Positions 10,901 to 25,900 of a DNA stretch of 64,000 nt are shown here, piece by piece; within the stretch, counting starts at the first letter, position 1; each line of letters opens with the position of its first letter. The stretch spans positions 11,211,774 through 11,275,773 of the forward strand of contig NW_024037071.1 in the NCBI RefSeq assembly GCF_015706575.1. The letters run 5' to 3'. The notes under the pieces are model-generated. The model saw only the letters and a list, made by a program, of their open reading frames with translations. It was not told the DNA's origin and made no database searches. The DNA comes from Patiria miniata (taxonomy: Eukaryota; Echinodermata; Asteroidea; Valvatida; Asterinidae). The position numbers were made by a program, and so were the translations under genes.

Positions 10901-13900
10901 GACACCTATGGCAGAACCAGCTGATTAGAATGGACTTTTTTGAAAACTCTTGAGTCTAATTTTACTCTTGTACATGTTAATTTTCATACCTCCCTCCTGA
11001 AGAGCAGGGGTAATAATGGTGTAATGCTTCAGCAGTAAAATTGTGCGCTGTGTACACATTATTTATCGTATTGCAGGTACCTCCAGGTCCACATTCAGCC
11101 CACCATACACCAGACCCTGCTGAAATGTCTTCACTGCAATCTACCGTTGGTACCACTGTACAGGGAGAGAAGCACTATGAAGAGGGCACAGATGAAGATC
11201 TGTATAGCCCAAATGGTTCAAAGAAACAATTTATGGAAAATCAGGTATTTAAATATGAACAATAGTCTTAACCTTTATAAATTTGATCTTTGCACTTTGT
11301 CTTCTAAGGTTTAAATCTAAGAATATTTATATCACCCCGACGCAAAATTCTATCTTATAATAATTGAATTTGGGATTGACTGTTTGCCAGATTTGCACCA
11401 ATCTTGCATGCAATCTTGCATTGGCATATGGCTTACTGGTCATTTCAAAAAGGCAGTAGATTCAAACATTTGGATCACAAGCACCAAATGCCCCATAAAG
11501 ATCCACCAATTACCAAATCCTATTTGATTTCTTACTCCTGAAATCAGGTATCAAAGTCTGGTTTTTACAAAATTTATCTTAGCCTCGTCGCTATGCATAC
11601 ATACTCACGCTCGAGAGCCGAACTCTCACTGGTCAATTCACCATCACATGCCAGATGTTATTTTTGCTGTTTACCAAGTGCGCGCGAGGATTCATGCGCA
11701 GGGTAAACACGCATGTGTTGTAGACTGTCGCACGGGTTACCCGTGCTACAATCTACTACGCATGTCCTTTACAAAGCAATCGTGGAACTGTTGCATGGGT
11801 GTAGTACACACGCGCGAACATCGCCCAAACGAGCTACACACGAAGAGATGGTTAAGGTTGCACGTCGTGTTATTTTTCTGAGCTCAATGATGTCGAAGTA
11901 GAGAATATTTATGGCAATAAAGATGCCTCCTGTAAAAAAAATATTGTACACAAACTACTGTTTTTTACAGCTGCACTGTATGGTAAATGAAAAGAACTAG
12001 TGAAGTTGAGCAATACGATTCTTTTGGTGAACTGGAAAAGTTTTTCAAAAAAAATTGTTTGAGGTTCCTTCATGAAACGAAAAAAACAAATCTGCGCTGA
12101 ATATATATGAGGTATAGTAAAACAAATATAACATGGTTTATTTTGGGTGGACAGCCGATATTAGCTCCCCTTGGTATTGCAAGTTGACAAACTAGTTCCC
12201 TTGTCAACTTCCAATACCTTGGGGAGTGAATATTGACTGTCCACCCTCAAACCATGTTATATTTTTATAATGTTTTACATACACTTTTTCACCGTATAGT
12301 ATAGCAGTGATTAGACACATACCATGTTAGAAGTGAAGCACGTAGGGCTGTATTATGCTCTTTCATTCTGACTGAATAATTGTGTGCCATTGTTTCCTTC
12401 ACAGACTCCATACCCGGCAAAGAAATTGAAAATGGAAGCTTCGCACTCCCAGGATATTGCAAATAAAGATCTGCATGGCAGAGGCGATGATTGCCAGAAG
12501 CAAGCTTCTTCCCAGCAACAGCCGAGAGCATCTGGAGATAGTGAGCAGTCATCGTGTTTTTAGTTCATGGCTAAGATAAATGAAGATAAATGTGCATTCT
12601 ACCTACCCTGGTACTGAATACTTAACCAGTTTGCATTGGAGGACGTGATAACATGCACTGGCTGTTTTTATACACAGGCACGGCTGGTGGGTAAAAAAGT
12701 CAAGATTGCCTCAACTCGCCTCTGGATGACGTCTAAACACGCTAATCCCTCGTGCCATTTGTACACACACACAAAGTCTGTGGAGGCGGACCGTGTGTTG
12801 ATCTTGAATTGGCCGTTGTGCACGGCCTATATTGTTCTACAATTTATGCTCCAGTGCACACCTCGGAGTATTGAAACATATGTTTCGGCAAGAGATATCG
12901 TACAAATACTGTTGAAAAGATTCTTGCGAATCAGTATTTGTGGTGTTTGGCTGTTTATCAGAAGTTGATTGGACAATCGGAATTTTCAGCAAACATAATC
13001 CCGGCGCAAAGTGGTTAATCAAAAAATCAATAGGTGGTGTAGTTTGAATGTCTAGGTGTGTTGTTGATTCAATCTCACTCTTACACCAATATTTACATTT
13101 GACTATCACTGTTTCATTCTTTGACAACAAATCAATCCATTAATCCTCCTGCTATTTAAACAATCACAGGCAGTAAAAATGTCCAGTCATTTCCCCTACT
13201 GTAACACTGTAGAAGATATTATAGAGATCCTTATTGGCACAGCATTTATCTAGTTGGTGTTAGTTTGTTCTAACACTATTATGTCCCATTTGTTCTCAAA
13301 GGAAATTTCCTGAATGGAACAGGAACATGTCCTTTAGTAAACTTTTCCCTAAAAGTTAAAATAACATGTTCTTATGCACCTCTTTCATTCTGTCACGTAG
13401 GACACCAACGACAGCCAGTAGAACCCAGCAAACATCAGTTGGAAGGCGGTGGTGCAACCCAAAAAGGCAACTTGAGACCACAACAAATGGGAGCAGCAGC
13501 GCAGGATCAGATGAACAAACAAGATCAAGACCATCACGGACCCCAAAACACCACCAAGTTGTCTGGACCACAAAAAAGCAAGAAGAGCAGAAGGAAACAA
13601 AAGGGCAAAAAAGCTGACTCAGAAATCTCTGAGCAGGAGCAGACAACTGCTGGCAGAAGAGGACACTCAGAAGCTCCCTTAATACCCCAGGAACAAGTGC
13701 GAGAGGTACAATTTGATGTTAGTTTGATATAACATTCATAAATACCTAAGACAGTTTACCCATTCCTATTGGTCGAGAGCCTGTCATGTGGCTGGCCTTA
13801 AACACATGATAAAGACATGGCTGGCCGGTCTTAAACACTTTTCCAGTGTCACATGAAATTTGGACTCCTAAAAATCCAGTGCCTTTTACCGTTTTATTGG

Positions 13901-16900
13901 TTGAACTTTCATAATCCTCATGTAGGCATGCGCAATACTACCAGTGAGTCAGTATTTTATAGTCCTTAATTCACAGCACAACACCCCAGGTGCATTCTGC
14001 GCGACATCGCGCAGTGTGCTCGAGGCGCGCGCCAATCGCGAGCTGGACTTTGAAAAATAGCCACCACTGACGCAAAAATGTTTTGGAAGCCTGATAGATT
14101 ATAAGTAAGATTAGTTAATATTTTTTTTGGAAATTGTTTCGTTCTCTCTGCAAACATGCAAAAGTAATATACCATCACGCACAGAAAAAGACATTATTGA
14201 ATCAGTCATGTATTGATTATTTTATTTAATGACCGAACATGTTTCCCCTCATTGTCCCCCATTTGTTTTCTTTACTGAAGCGACAAAATTTAATAAAATG
14301 TACATGCCCTATATACAGACATGTATGCATGTACCGCTAATACATGTAATTGTACAGTAATTAATATATGTGCATGTACAATAATACATGTACATGTATA
14401 CGTGTCAACCGAAGTTCGTGGATTTTTTATTTTTGTCCAATCTTACCCCTGGTGCAAAGAGAACTAGACTGGCCATCTTGGACCGACAAAGTATAATTAA
14501 TAAGTGACAGGCTGTGCATTCATTTGCATCATACCTGATACTCTTCAGAGTAGGAAAATGTTGCGTATTCATTGCAGTGGGGTCACATCGCTCAAATGAT
14601 TAATGTTGTTATAATTAGACATGCACAAATTTGGCTGCTGCAATAGCAAAAGATTATTCTTTTGTAAAAAAAATTACTTTCAAGGTGGCAATACATTAAT
14701 ACGTTTTTTTCAACAGAAATTCAAGAAAAAATGCTATTTACCATGTTTACTTTTGCAAAATGACAGTGTTTACCCTTCCATCATCTCTAATTCACATGAT
14801 TTAGCCAGCTGCAAGAGTCTACACCCGCTCTGAGTGATAGCGAGAATACACACCCGTACCCGGGTTCATACTCTTGCCATTCATGCACATATACTTGTAT
14901 ATGCTTATGGTAACACTAATGACTTGCTCGAATGCAGCCTCAGAGAGTCAGGTACAATGAGGATTATGGGCTGGTCCCTCTGGTCAAGCAAAAAAACCCC
15001 ACATTTTTCTGTCTTTCCAATTTAGAATGTGTAGACTTGTACTTATTCAGAACCTTTGATCTATCTGTAATCTCTTCAGGAGAATTCTCCAGATGAGAAA
15101 GAGGAAGAAGAGGAAGAAGAGGAGGAAGAGGAGAAATTTGTTGAAGTTACAGGTTTCAACCAATTGTCATCGTCATCAGAGGAGATGCTCAGGATGCATT
15201 TTGAGAATCCCAAAAGATCTGGAGGAGGCGACATCAAGACATGGGAGCATGACCCAAAGGCTAAAGCCATCAAAATGACTTTTGAGAACCCATCACGTAA
15301 GTCGTTTTCTTTTTTAAAGTTCTGTGCCAATAAAAACAAACTCCTCTCTGTCGTTTTAAATAAGATGCAACAGAAATAATTTGTGTACGTATGTGAAGGA
15401 CACAGAAGCACTCGCATATCCCAGTATTTTGGCACAGTTAACTTTTTAGCCATAATTGCCAATGTTGTAGTACTCGTACTCGGTACTCATACTCGAGTAC
15501 TTTTTTAGAGTACCCTACTCAAATGTCAAAGTACTCGTACTGGAAATGACGATACTCGTACTCGGGCAGCAAAGTACTCATACTCGACATATTGGAATTG
15601 TACTCGATCATCAAAGTGCTTGTACTCGACTAGCAGTACTCGAAAAAAAAATGGTATAGCTTCATGACTTACCACGGCCTTATTTCATTATAAATACTTT
15701 CAGTTGGAAATGGTTGATGTGCTTGCAGAGACATTGAAATTTCCTGATTTTTTTCTGTGCACGTCCGGACAAACACATTCAACAGCTAGCCTTGAGTAGG
15801 TCTGTACACGTATCGGTCTGACTGGGCCTGGGCCAATTGCACAAAATGAACCTTTTGCAGTATGGCCGTATTCAGAATACAAGTACTCGTATTCGTATTC
15901 GTACTCGTACTCGGAATACAAGTACTCATACTCGTACTCATACTCTGAAGTACTCGTACTCGGAGTCCTGAACTTGTACTCGTACTTGTACTCATACTCG
16001 GTAACCTAAGTACTCGGCAGTACTTGGTACTTGGGAAAAAAAGTACTAGACTACGACACTGATAATTGCATAGGTTTGGAGGTGAGATTGCCGTTTGAAA
16101 GTAAACAGCGTTCCTGGTTCTGTTATTTCTTTTAGTTACTAGTAAAGTGATTGCAAAAAAACATAAGGTTGGAGGTGATAATCTGGTGGTGCGCCAGATT
16201 GTGAAGAAGAAACCTCGCCCTCGTCCTGTCAAGAAGCGATGTCTGTTTCTGTGCGGAATTCCTGATGGGTGTAATTCAGAGCTTGTGGCAATGTTCATTG
16301 AGAATCGGTCTGGTACGGATGAGTTCAAGATACAATATGGTGAGATGCCTGGAACAGCACTCTGCACATTCAAAGAAGACATCCAAGGTATAATATTCGC
16401 TTTGAAGATTATTTTTCATGCTTTAATCATGCATGTCATGTTTTTTATAACATGCATGGTACCAAATGACAACATACAAATGTTATATGGAGTAGGATCA
16501 TTTACAATTACCTTGTACAATGTTGTAAAGTAATACTGATTGAATTACAGAAACCTTGCTCAAACTTAAGATAGGACTGGGAGAATATACCCTGTGAAAT
16601 TATTCCGCGTGAATTGGTATCATTCGGAAGGAAACTAACATTAATTGTAGTTTCAAAAGAGGGTGCTGAGCAGTAGAAACTAGTTACAAGAACACCCCCC
16701 CCCCATTTTTCCCCTTAATTTTCTCAAAATGTAAAGTAGTCATTGAGCTAAAACTAAGTTAACTCTTATGCACCCTACTGAAAGGTAACATACAACCTTT
16801 GCAAACATCAATATATAAAACTACCAACTTATGAGATGTCATATGAGATACCGATATCATATTTGACTGTAACTGAATAACGGTCTCAACTAGCATCCTG

Positions 16901-19900
16901 TGATCTCATTGCACCTGGTGTGCTGGCCTTTTCAAGAAAAGTGGAATTTTTGTATCCATGATGCTGATTTTGAGCACAATTCAAAAGATGTTACCGAGAT
17001 CCTAGGATTGTTTTCTCACAATGTACAGCATTAACAGAGTTAAAATGTCACCAGGTTAGTTGTCAAGCACCCGTCTTTAGATTTTGATCACTTTTATTGC
17101 TTCACATTGAAAGAATGCACTAATTTCAAATAATCCCATAACCTTTCAATGAGAACTGCCTAGCATAAGACAAGTATCATACAATAAAAATCCCAAACCA
17201 AAAGCTAACATTTGTCTGTAGCAAATTGCTACATTCTTTACTGTGTGTCATTCCTCTTTGTGTTGCTACTTGGTGATTAATTTGTACTTAAATCTAACTG
17301 ATTGCTTATTATTTTGAATGTTTGTAGACTTCGAGAATGTAATCAAAAGAATTTCTTCAAAAGTGTTGAGTGGAGCCTATTTGACAGCAGAGAAGGTGAA
17401 GGAGTCAGATTGTATTCTCGTGAAAGGTGAGACCTAAAGCCAGTTAATAATTAGTTTATTTTTAGATAAACTTTAAAAAAAAAGAGATATAAGATGAGAG
17501 ATGCGGCAATTCCGCTGTTACTCGCATTACACTTCTTGTGTCCTTACATTCTGAGTGTTGTGATTGTCATACTAAAAGGACTATCAGGGCTTTTCCGTGC
17601 TGACAACAAAAAGTTGTATTTTCCCTCATTTGAGCATGGCACTCTTAAAAATATGGTTACTTATTGTACACAAAAAGCCCATGCCAAAATTGTCTTTCTT
17701 TTAATTTGAAAATTAAACTGCTGCAAACAGCTTACTGACTGGATTGACCTGAAATATACAAATTAACAAAATTTTCTGGCCTAATGTTTCAGGCTTAAGC
17801 AAGACCTTTGTCAAAGGCTGAGCAACGTCATATTGAAACTTTAAGCCGCCTGCTTTTGTTGATTTCTTGTACTTCAGCAGTTTCCTTGGAGTGAAACTGC
17901 AATACTCAATGAATACTTTTACAAGATATCTATGTTGACATTAGAGGGTATGTACAACATTTGCTTTTGCTGCAATTTTCAGAAATAAATGGATTCGGAG
18001 GTTTAGTATGTTAAAGCAAATATTGTTAATCCGACTTGTTTTACGTTTTGGGCTTGTAGACAATGGTAGATGCTGGAAAAAAACAAGAAAACCAATCATG
18101 TTCTTGTGGTCTGGTTCCCTGACCCCACTTAAGATGAAACAGAGAAATATAAAGACTTTGGGGAATTGCAAGGTCAAAGAATCACTCTAGCAGGCTTGTA
18201 CCCCTTCACAGGTGTGTAATCAATTGCAAAGAAAATGCGGAATAACTAAATATGAAAAATTAGGAGCAGTTTTTGAAAAAGGCAGTCGGCCGACCAGCAT
18301 TGGAAAAATACAGTTTTTCTTGAAAATGTCAGCACACCAGGAGCCACAATTTTACAGGATGCTTTAGACTGTCAATCCCTAGCAATTCAGTAATTTCGTG
18401 ATAATTTGATCATTTCGTTTTTTGATGTTTGCAAATGTTGTATCTTCCCTTTAACAAATGTATACCAAATGCTGTTATAGCTAAAAAGAAAAAGGCTGGC
18501 TACTCACATTGTGGTTACTCACATTTAGTCAGGTGGCTTAGATCTAATTTTCGTCAAGATCGTGACCGACTGGTCCAAAACACCAAACTTGGCAGATAGA
18601 TTCTTATAGACCTAGAGAAGATATTTAGAAGGGGTGACACCCGAAATTCTTTTGGGAAGGGTGCCTAATTTGCATAAATCTTTAATCCCTGCCGTGTACT
18701 ATATTTATTTCCATATTTGGGTATATTTTTATTTTTTTATTTTTTTGAAAAGTTTATTTTGGGGATTCTACTTACATATCTTTACTTAAATAACATTTTC
18801 CAAAGCATATAAGTGACTGAATAATTATGAGGACATAGTAACGATCCAAAATGGCTACTATTATGCCCTAAATTGCGCGCATTTACCTTGTCCCCAGATA
18901 TCATCAATTAGTCTTGCCAAACATCAGCATTGATGAACTTATGAATTCACCACGTGAATTCACCACGTAGCTTACTGGTACAGTTACCCTATTGAAACCT
19001 TATGCAAAATCATGTGAACAATGAGAACATTGTGATATTTAGCCCAGAAAACAAAAACTGGGGGAAAAACGAGGTGTCCATAAATTGGGCTAACAAGTAA
19101 GGTGAAGGGTTGCCTAACATGGAAGACTGGAACAAGTTCAAAGAAAATTCCCAAAATTATTGTTGAGAAAACGTTTTGGCGTAGACAAAATTATTGTAAA
19201 CAACAATAATCTCATATTTGGGGGGATTTTGTTGAACTTGTTCTAGTCCCCACGTTACCCTTCCCGTAGTAGCCCAATTTACCGTACACCACATTTTCTC
19301 CCCTTTTTTGTCTTTTATGCCAAACATCAAGATGATATCAATTTTCAAATGATTTCCCACTTATTTTTGTTAGGTTAACTATGTCAGTAAGTACCTTTGT
19401 GAATTTGAAGCTCATCAATACCCACGTTTGGCGAGACTAGTTGATGATATCTGAGGAAAAGGTAAATGCGCGTAACTTTAGGCTAACATAGTAGCAATTT
19501 TGGTGATTTACTATGTCCTCGTAATTATCCAGTCACTTACATGCTTTACAAAATGTTATTGAAGTAAGAATATGCAAGTAGAATCACCACAATACACTTT
19601 TCAAAAAAATAAAAAAATAAAAATATACCCAAATGTGGGAAAAAAATATATTACACGGCAGGGATTAACGATTTATGCAAATTAGGCACCCTTCCCAAAA
19701 GAATTTCAGGTGTCACCCCTTCTAAATATCTTCTCTAGGTCTATAAGAATCTATCTGCCAAGTTTGGTGCTTTGGACCAGTCGGTCACGATTCCAACCAT
19801 ATGCCACCTGACTAATTGCAGTTTGTCCTCCAGCCTTTGGTGCAAGTTCAAACATATAAAATAAATAATAATCAAACAAAAACTCCTTTGGCATTATATG

Positions 19901-22900
19901 AACCTTTCACTCTGCCTTAAAAACAAAAACCCACAACAACACTTGTATTTTGCATGCACAAAAATAAGCTGCAAAAATGACAACCCCTCAAACAGTTAAT
20001 TGACAAGAAAAGCAATTAACTATATTCCATCTCACTGGTACATTAATCAAATGACAGGTCTTGGTGTCCCCTTTAACTGAGACCACATTTGAGTCGTGGT
20101 GCTTGTAGTTCTGAAGATTTCGTAAATTTTCCACTTTCCAGCCATGTCCACATTTCCGTGGAAGTTAAGTGGAATGTTGGTACACTGTGCATCCAGTATC
20201 AGTCCTGGAAATCTGTCAGTTTGAATTCTTTGTCATTAGTTTTTTAAAGTTTTTACTTCGTGTTAATTGTTAGAGGGATGTTAAACATGTTGTCAAAACA
20301 GAATGTACCGATATATATATGCAAATTGCAGCATTTAGTATTTGAAAAACTATGTTTGTGTTGAAGGGGTCTCACCAAGAACATCTTTAGAGATGATCGA
20401 GTTGTATTTTGACAACAAAAAGAAATCTGGCGGCACCGGTGTCAGAGAGGTACAGCAGGGACCCACAGACACTCAGGCTATTGTCTACTATGAAGACTGG
20501 AAAGGTATGCCAATAAAAGAACAACAGTTTCTTTTCTTTCACATTGTGCCTTGTGCAGAATCTTAGCAACTTTTCTTGTACTTGGGATGTGTTTTCATGG
20601 GACCAAACTTTAACAATTTCCTTAGAGGTTTGATCCTAAGTAGGCTCTTTCGTCATGTCACTTTTCCCTGTGGACAAAAACAACGAACCTTGACATGATA
20701 CACAGGTTGCAAAGTGAAATTTACTCATCATAATTCCCGATATCTTTGGGTTATACCAACCAAAAATCAATGAAATTAGACAACCAGATATGAAGGTATC
20801 ACTAAAAATGCGACACAATGCCTGAGGCGCTCCATTCGCGATGTGGATACCTCTGTGCGTGTGAATCCACGGACAATCGTATCATCGTCCGATTTTGTGG
20901 ACTGAGATGGAAAGCACCTACTTATTTTCATTCAGGAATCTCTGATAAACTTCATGTGTGAGACCTACATTGTTCGGCCATTTTGTAAATGAACAAGCTG
21001 TCAAAATAGAAATTGTGATGATAATACTGGCGAAAGGGATTGTGCATTGAGATGCATGTCGGTAACAATTAAATTGAGACATTTGAACTTTTGACATGCC
21101 AAAAACTTTCACGTTATTCTGATGTCTGTGAGCAAACTAAATATATAGTTTTGGATCAATGCGTTGAGTACTGAAAATATTGCTGTGCAAATCCAGCATG
21201 AGTGAACCGTAGCATGCAAGAGCGGATTGCACTTTGTCAGTGTCGCGTGATGTCATGTGGCATTCTCTTATTGGTCAGATAAACATGGACGGAGTGCCAC
21301 AGCTCAATAAAAAAAATAATAGGACTACGTACTGCACTGATGACCATAAAAGTCGCCCATATTGTCTTCAAAAAGGTGATATTCCCACTTTTGGTCATCC
21401 AATCTCAAAACTTCAAAAACTTTCAATATCTGAAAGCCAGTCTGACATCTTGAAAGTAAACCCAGGTTCATTAAGAGCCAGAAAAAAAGGGGAAAAAAAT
21501 CACTGAAAGATAAGGAAGACTATAAGTACATGTACAAATGTATTTAAATTTACTGGGATAATTTCAGGCACTTATTAGGAATTTGTAATGGTTTTTTGAA
21601 TTGTGTGTATACTTGTTTTGACTCTTCGAATATGAACTTTTTGTGTTTTGTCAATTTAGTCTGCAGTGTTTGACATGCAATTTACTAGGGTTATTTTAGG
21701 CACGGATTAGGCCAAAAAAAAAAAGTCTCCGGTTTCTGGTATGGTCGCCGTAGCCATGCGCGTCGGCAAAATGAAAAAGGTTTTTTTTTCAATACAAGAT
21801 GATGTCTCAAAACCGCCAAACTCACTGGTTTGACTGGAATCCTGCTGCTGCACAATTTTAACGTGTTTTTAGATGGGGTTATGATCGAGAATAAGCTTTA
21901 TGTGGCCTCTCTGGACTCCCATATATTTGCACTAAGTTTAGTCGGGCACCATTTGCAGTCATCAGCGACAATTGAACAAAAAACAAAAAAAAAACAGGTA
22001 AAAAAAAAAAAAAAGCCACGTCGCCGCACCACTTTTGGGGCAAGCTCCATACCAGAAACTGGAGACTTTTTTTTTTTGGCCTTAGGAGCTTGTAACAGTT
22101 TTGTGGATGCAGGTTTTTACTCTTTTTCAAGAATGATCTAATTTCTGAAACTGATGCATTCATAGTAAATTTCACTGTTGAATCTCAAACATTATCGGAT
22201 TATGTTTGCATTAATTTTTTTCTTTAGTTGTTCATGACGTTCTGTCGAAAAGGAGTCCCCACAAGGTTGCCGGCACTGAGCTGTTGGTTGAAGAGTACCA
22301 TGAATGTCTGGGAAGACTGAGTCAATTAGATGCCCCTACTCCTCATGTCCCTAAGCCAGTCACTGTACAAGTCCAGAAACCCATCATGGAGTTCATCTTC
22401 GGGAAGGGCCAACACACAAAGAAGACTTTGACTCAGAAGCTTAGGGATGCAAAGGCCATTCTGAAATGGCCAGATGGTGACGATAAGACAACAGCTAGGC
22501 TGGAACCTCTACTGGAAGATGGACAGCGACAATCATCTTGGCTCAAATGGTCTGAAACTGCTACCCAAATTCTGACTGACTCCCTGAACAGGTGTAAGTC
22601 ATCCAGAATTGCAGTCCCATCGTCATTTTGGAAAGACGCAGTTGATAAAATAAATCAGCTTGGCACCAAGAGCTTCTCCATTCAGTTTGATGCTAGCACT
22701 CATCTAGTTACTTTGGTTGGGGAGCAGCAAGACGTTCATAAAGGACATACTGATATTGATGGAATCATTAAGGAGTTGAGAGCAAAGACCGAGTATGAAG
22801 CCCAGCAAATAAAGGAAGACATAACCTTGACAGAAGAGAAGTCCCAGCCTTTTATCATATGTGGCATCAAGGATAAAATTGAAAAGGACTTTCCAAACCT

Positions 22901-25900
22901 GAAGATCACTGTCATCTCTTCACAAGATAAACTCAGAGTCGTTTTTGAAGGATCACGTAAGATCGTGCAGGAAGCAGAGCTGTCGATGCGGAGGCAAATG
23001 GACAGTCTAGAGAAAGTAGAACTCAAAACCGGACCTAACAAAGTAAAGTTTGTTCTGAATGTTATCGACAAAATCCATGAGATCCTAGGGTCACAGGGCA
23101 GTCGAGCAGCATGCAAGGGATCTGATGATGGCAAGATCATCATATCTGGTGCCACTAAGAAGGATACAACCAAGGCTAAAGCATACATCGATCAGGAAAT
23201 AGAAGAGGGTGTTATTCCAATCAAAAGCCAAGCTGCAATGGATGTTCTCCAGAACCAAACCGGCCAGAGGCTCCTTGATGGGATCAACAAGCAGAAATTT
23301 GTTATGGCAGCCATCAGCAGCAAAGGTAAAAATTCTGTAGGGAAAACAGTCCAAAAAAAATATATCTCTGGTCCAGACAGGCATTCCCGAGTTGGTCCGC
23401 CCAAAATCAAAGTCAAGATCTGAATAAAGTGCATCAAAAGTCCGACGCCTGAATCAAGCAGGAGCAACGCAATGCCCTAGATGGTGAAAAATCGAATATC
23501 GGAGTCGTTCAGAACGACTCGGGAGCCACTTGATTCAGACGTCATTGTATGAGCGGAACCCAAAGCAAATGTGTTTAATGCTTGTAAAATTGTATGCAAA
23601 TAAGTAGTGATGATATTGACATGTCTTACAATCCACCCGTACAAACATAACATTTGTGGATTTTTAGTGCATGCTATGTGTAACAGTTGTGAAAGCAGCA
23701 AGAGAGCTGCTAAGAAGCAGAGGTTCAGTATTCTTTCCTGCCTGCAGCAACATGGTTATAGCACTTCCTTTCTTCCTTTCGGCTATAATTCTGATAAGGA
23801 TTTATCTGTTGATGTTGTGGGTCAGAAATTGCTCTCGAAAAACAATGTCAGATATGGTGGTACTGTTCGAAAATATAACCACAAAAAGTGTTGTGCAGTG
23901 GCAGTTTGTTGCTAAGATCATGTGTTTGTACAATGACTCCAGTGTATTAAGTTCACCTGCCTGAAACCAAAAATCTGTGTGGGTCCACTCAAGTTGCTCC
24001 AGTTTATTTTGTTTGGCACGACTCTGGAACGCCAGTCTGAACCAGGGGTTGTGTAGGTTTCTGGTTTAAACATAGATGAGGACCGCCTTTCAAACTCCTA
24101 TAGTTTTGCTTATTTTGTGTTTTGTTTCCATTTTTGGTTGTGTACTTACTTGAAAAAAGGTAAGGTGTGGTGTAAAAGTTTATATGATTTGGTGTTCTTG
24201 AAGTGTAATAACCCTCTTTTCCTAATTAAACTTGATGTTCATGTTTTGCAGGGAATGTGGTTGAACTTGCAGGATTCAAGACTAACTTGGGCGAGACAAA
24301 GCAAAAAATCATGCTTTTTCTGAAAGATAATGTCATCATAAAGACAATGGTTCCAGCAAACAAGAACAAAATATGTCTCATCGAAAATTTCTACGGCGAA
24401 GATTTGGTAAACATAATGAAGAATACCAAAAACCATGTGAAAATCCAGCCACAGAAGGGTGGCCGTCGCAAGGGATTTGTGATTCAAGGAAATGAAGAGG
24501 GTTCGGAAGCAGCAAGCCAGGCCATTTCTTCCCTGATAGATAGAATCAAGGAGCAGCCTTATCCGGTCTCAAAGACTGGAATGGCCCAACTCTTCCGAGA
24601 AGACAAAGGGAAGAAGTTTTTGGAAACGCTTGAGAAAGAATACCTGTGTGTTATCAGAGAGAATGTGCAGGAAGACAGCGATGATGAAGCTGAAGTTGAA
24701 GGAGATGCAGCAGTGAGACCAATGGTATCCACGAGGGTACTCTGCCGAATTGCTCTGCCAAATGGCTTCACTTTGAAAGTATGCATAGGCGACCTGACAA
24801 GGCAACAAGTGGACTGCATAGTGAATGCTGCAAATACGGAACTGAAACATGTTGGAGGACTAGCATATGATATAGTCAAAGCAGGTGAGTCTAGCTAGAT
24901 ACATGCATTATACATTGCAATATAAATAGTAGAATTTATTCGCAGTTAAGCTTATGTACATTATATACATTACTTGAACTTTTTTGCATGAATCATCTAA
25001 CTGTCTTCATTTCTTTCACAGGTGGGAGAGCCATTCAGACTGAGAGTGAGCAGATATTGATCAGGTCCAAGCGCCGCCAATTGTACGTTGGCGAGCCTGT
25101 TCATACTACCGGTGGGAAACTACCCTGCAAGAAAGTTATCCATGTTGCAGGACCTAAATGGCCACATCATAGAGGAGACACATTTATTCCAGATGATGAT
25201 GAGCCAAGTTATGAAGAGCATCTCCTGTATAACGGCGTCATTGCTTGTCTAAAACTGGCAAATAAGCTGAATATGCAGTCCATCGCCATACCAGCCATCA
25301 GCACTGGTGTTTATGGCTTCCCAGTTGACCTCGCCGCAAAGCAGATCCTTAACGCCGTGGCTGAGTTCTGTCAAAGCATGCCTAACCCCACCCTGACAGA
25401 GATTCATTTCACCAACAATGACCCGCCAACCTGTGATGTATTCAAAAAGGCTGTGATGGATCGATTTAGCCAATTTCAGGAAGACGAAGATGGCACTGAT
25501 GTTGACAAAGGTGGGCGGATTTACATTTATATATTGCAATTGTATTGAACTTAAATATTGCTTATTATTTCACATGTTTCATGCAATTTACTTAGTTGCA
25601 CAATGGTATTAGAGTGTGAAATCTCATTGGTTGAATACTGGTCAGTTGACTTAAAGTTTATGTATAAAAACCTGATAGACTGTGGAGTACATTTGCCTCA
25701 TGTGTTCCCTGGGAACACCACCCTTCATCATTCATAAAGAATAAACATTTTCATCCCTGTTGTTTTGTATAACCTTTGACTTGAGTGTGTCAAGACAGAA
25801 CTGTGGGTGGGTCAGGGCAAACGTCCATTTTATCGACTGAACTCACTGAAGCAAATGGACTTCAGTGAATGCATAAAGGGGTGTCAAAAGGGAACAAAAG

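Noticed and set aside
15076-15462. 128-codon minus-strand ORF with poly-Ser
   Set aside because: Antisense shadow of the poly-Glu/RRM exon 7.
22736-23188. 150-codon minus-strand ORF
   Set aside because: Antisense shadow of the large KH-like exon 11, whose plus frame has splice sites and domain content.
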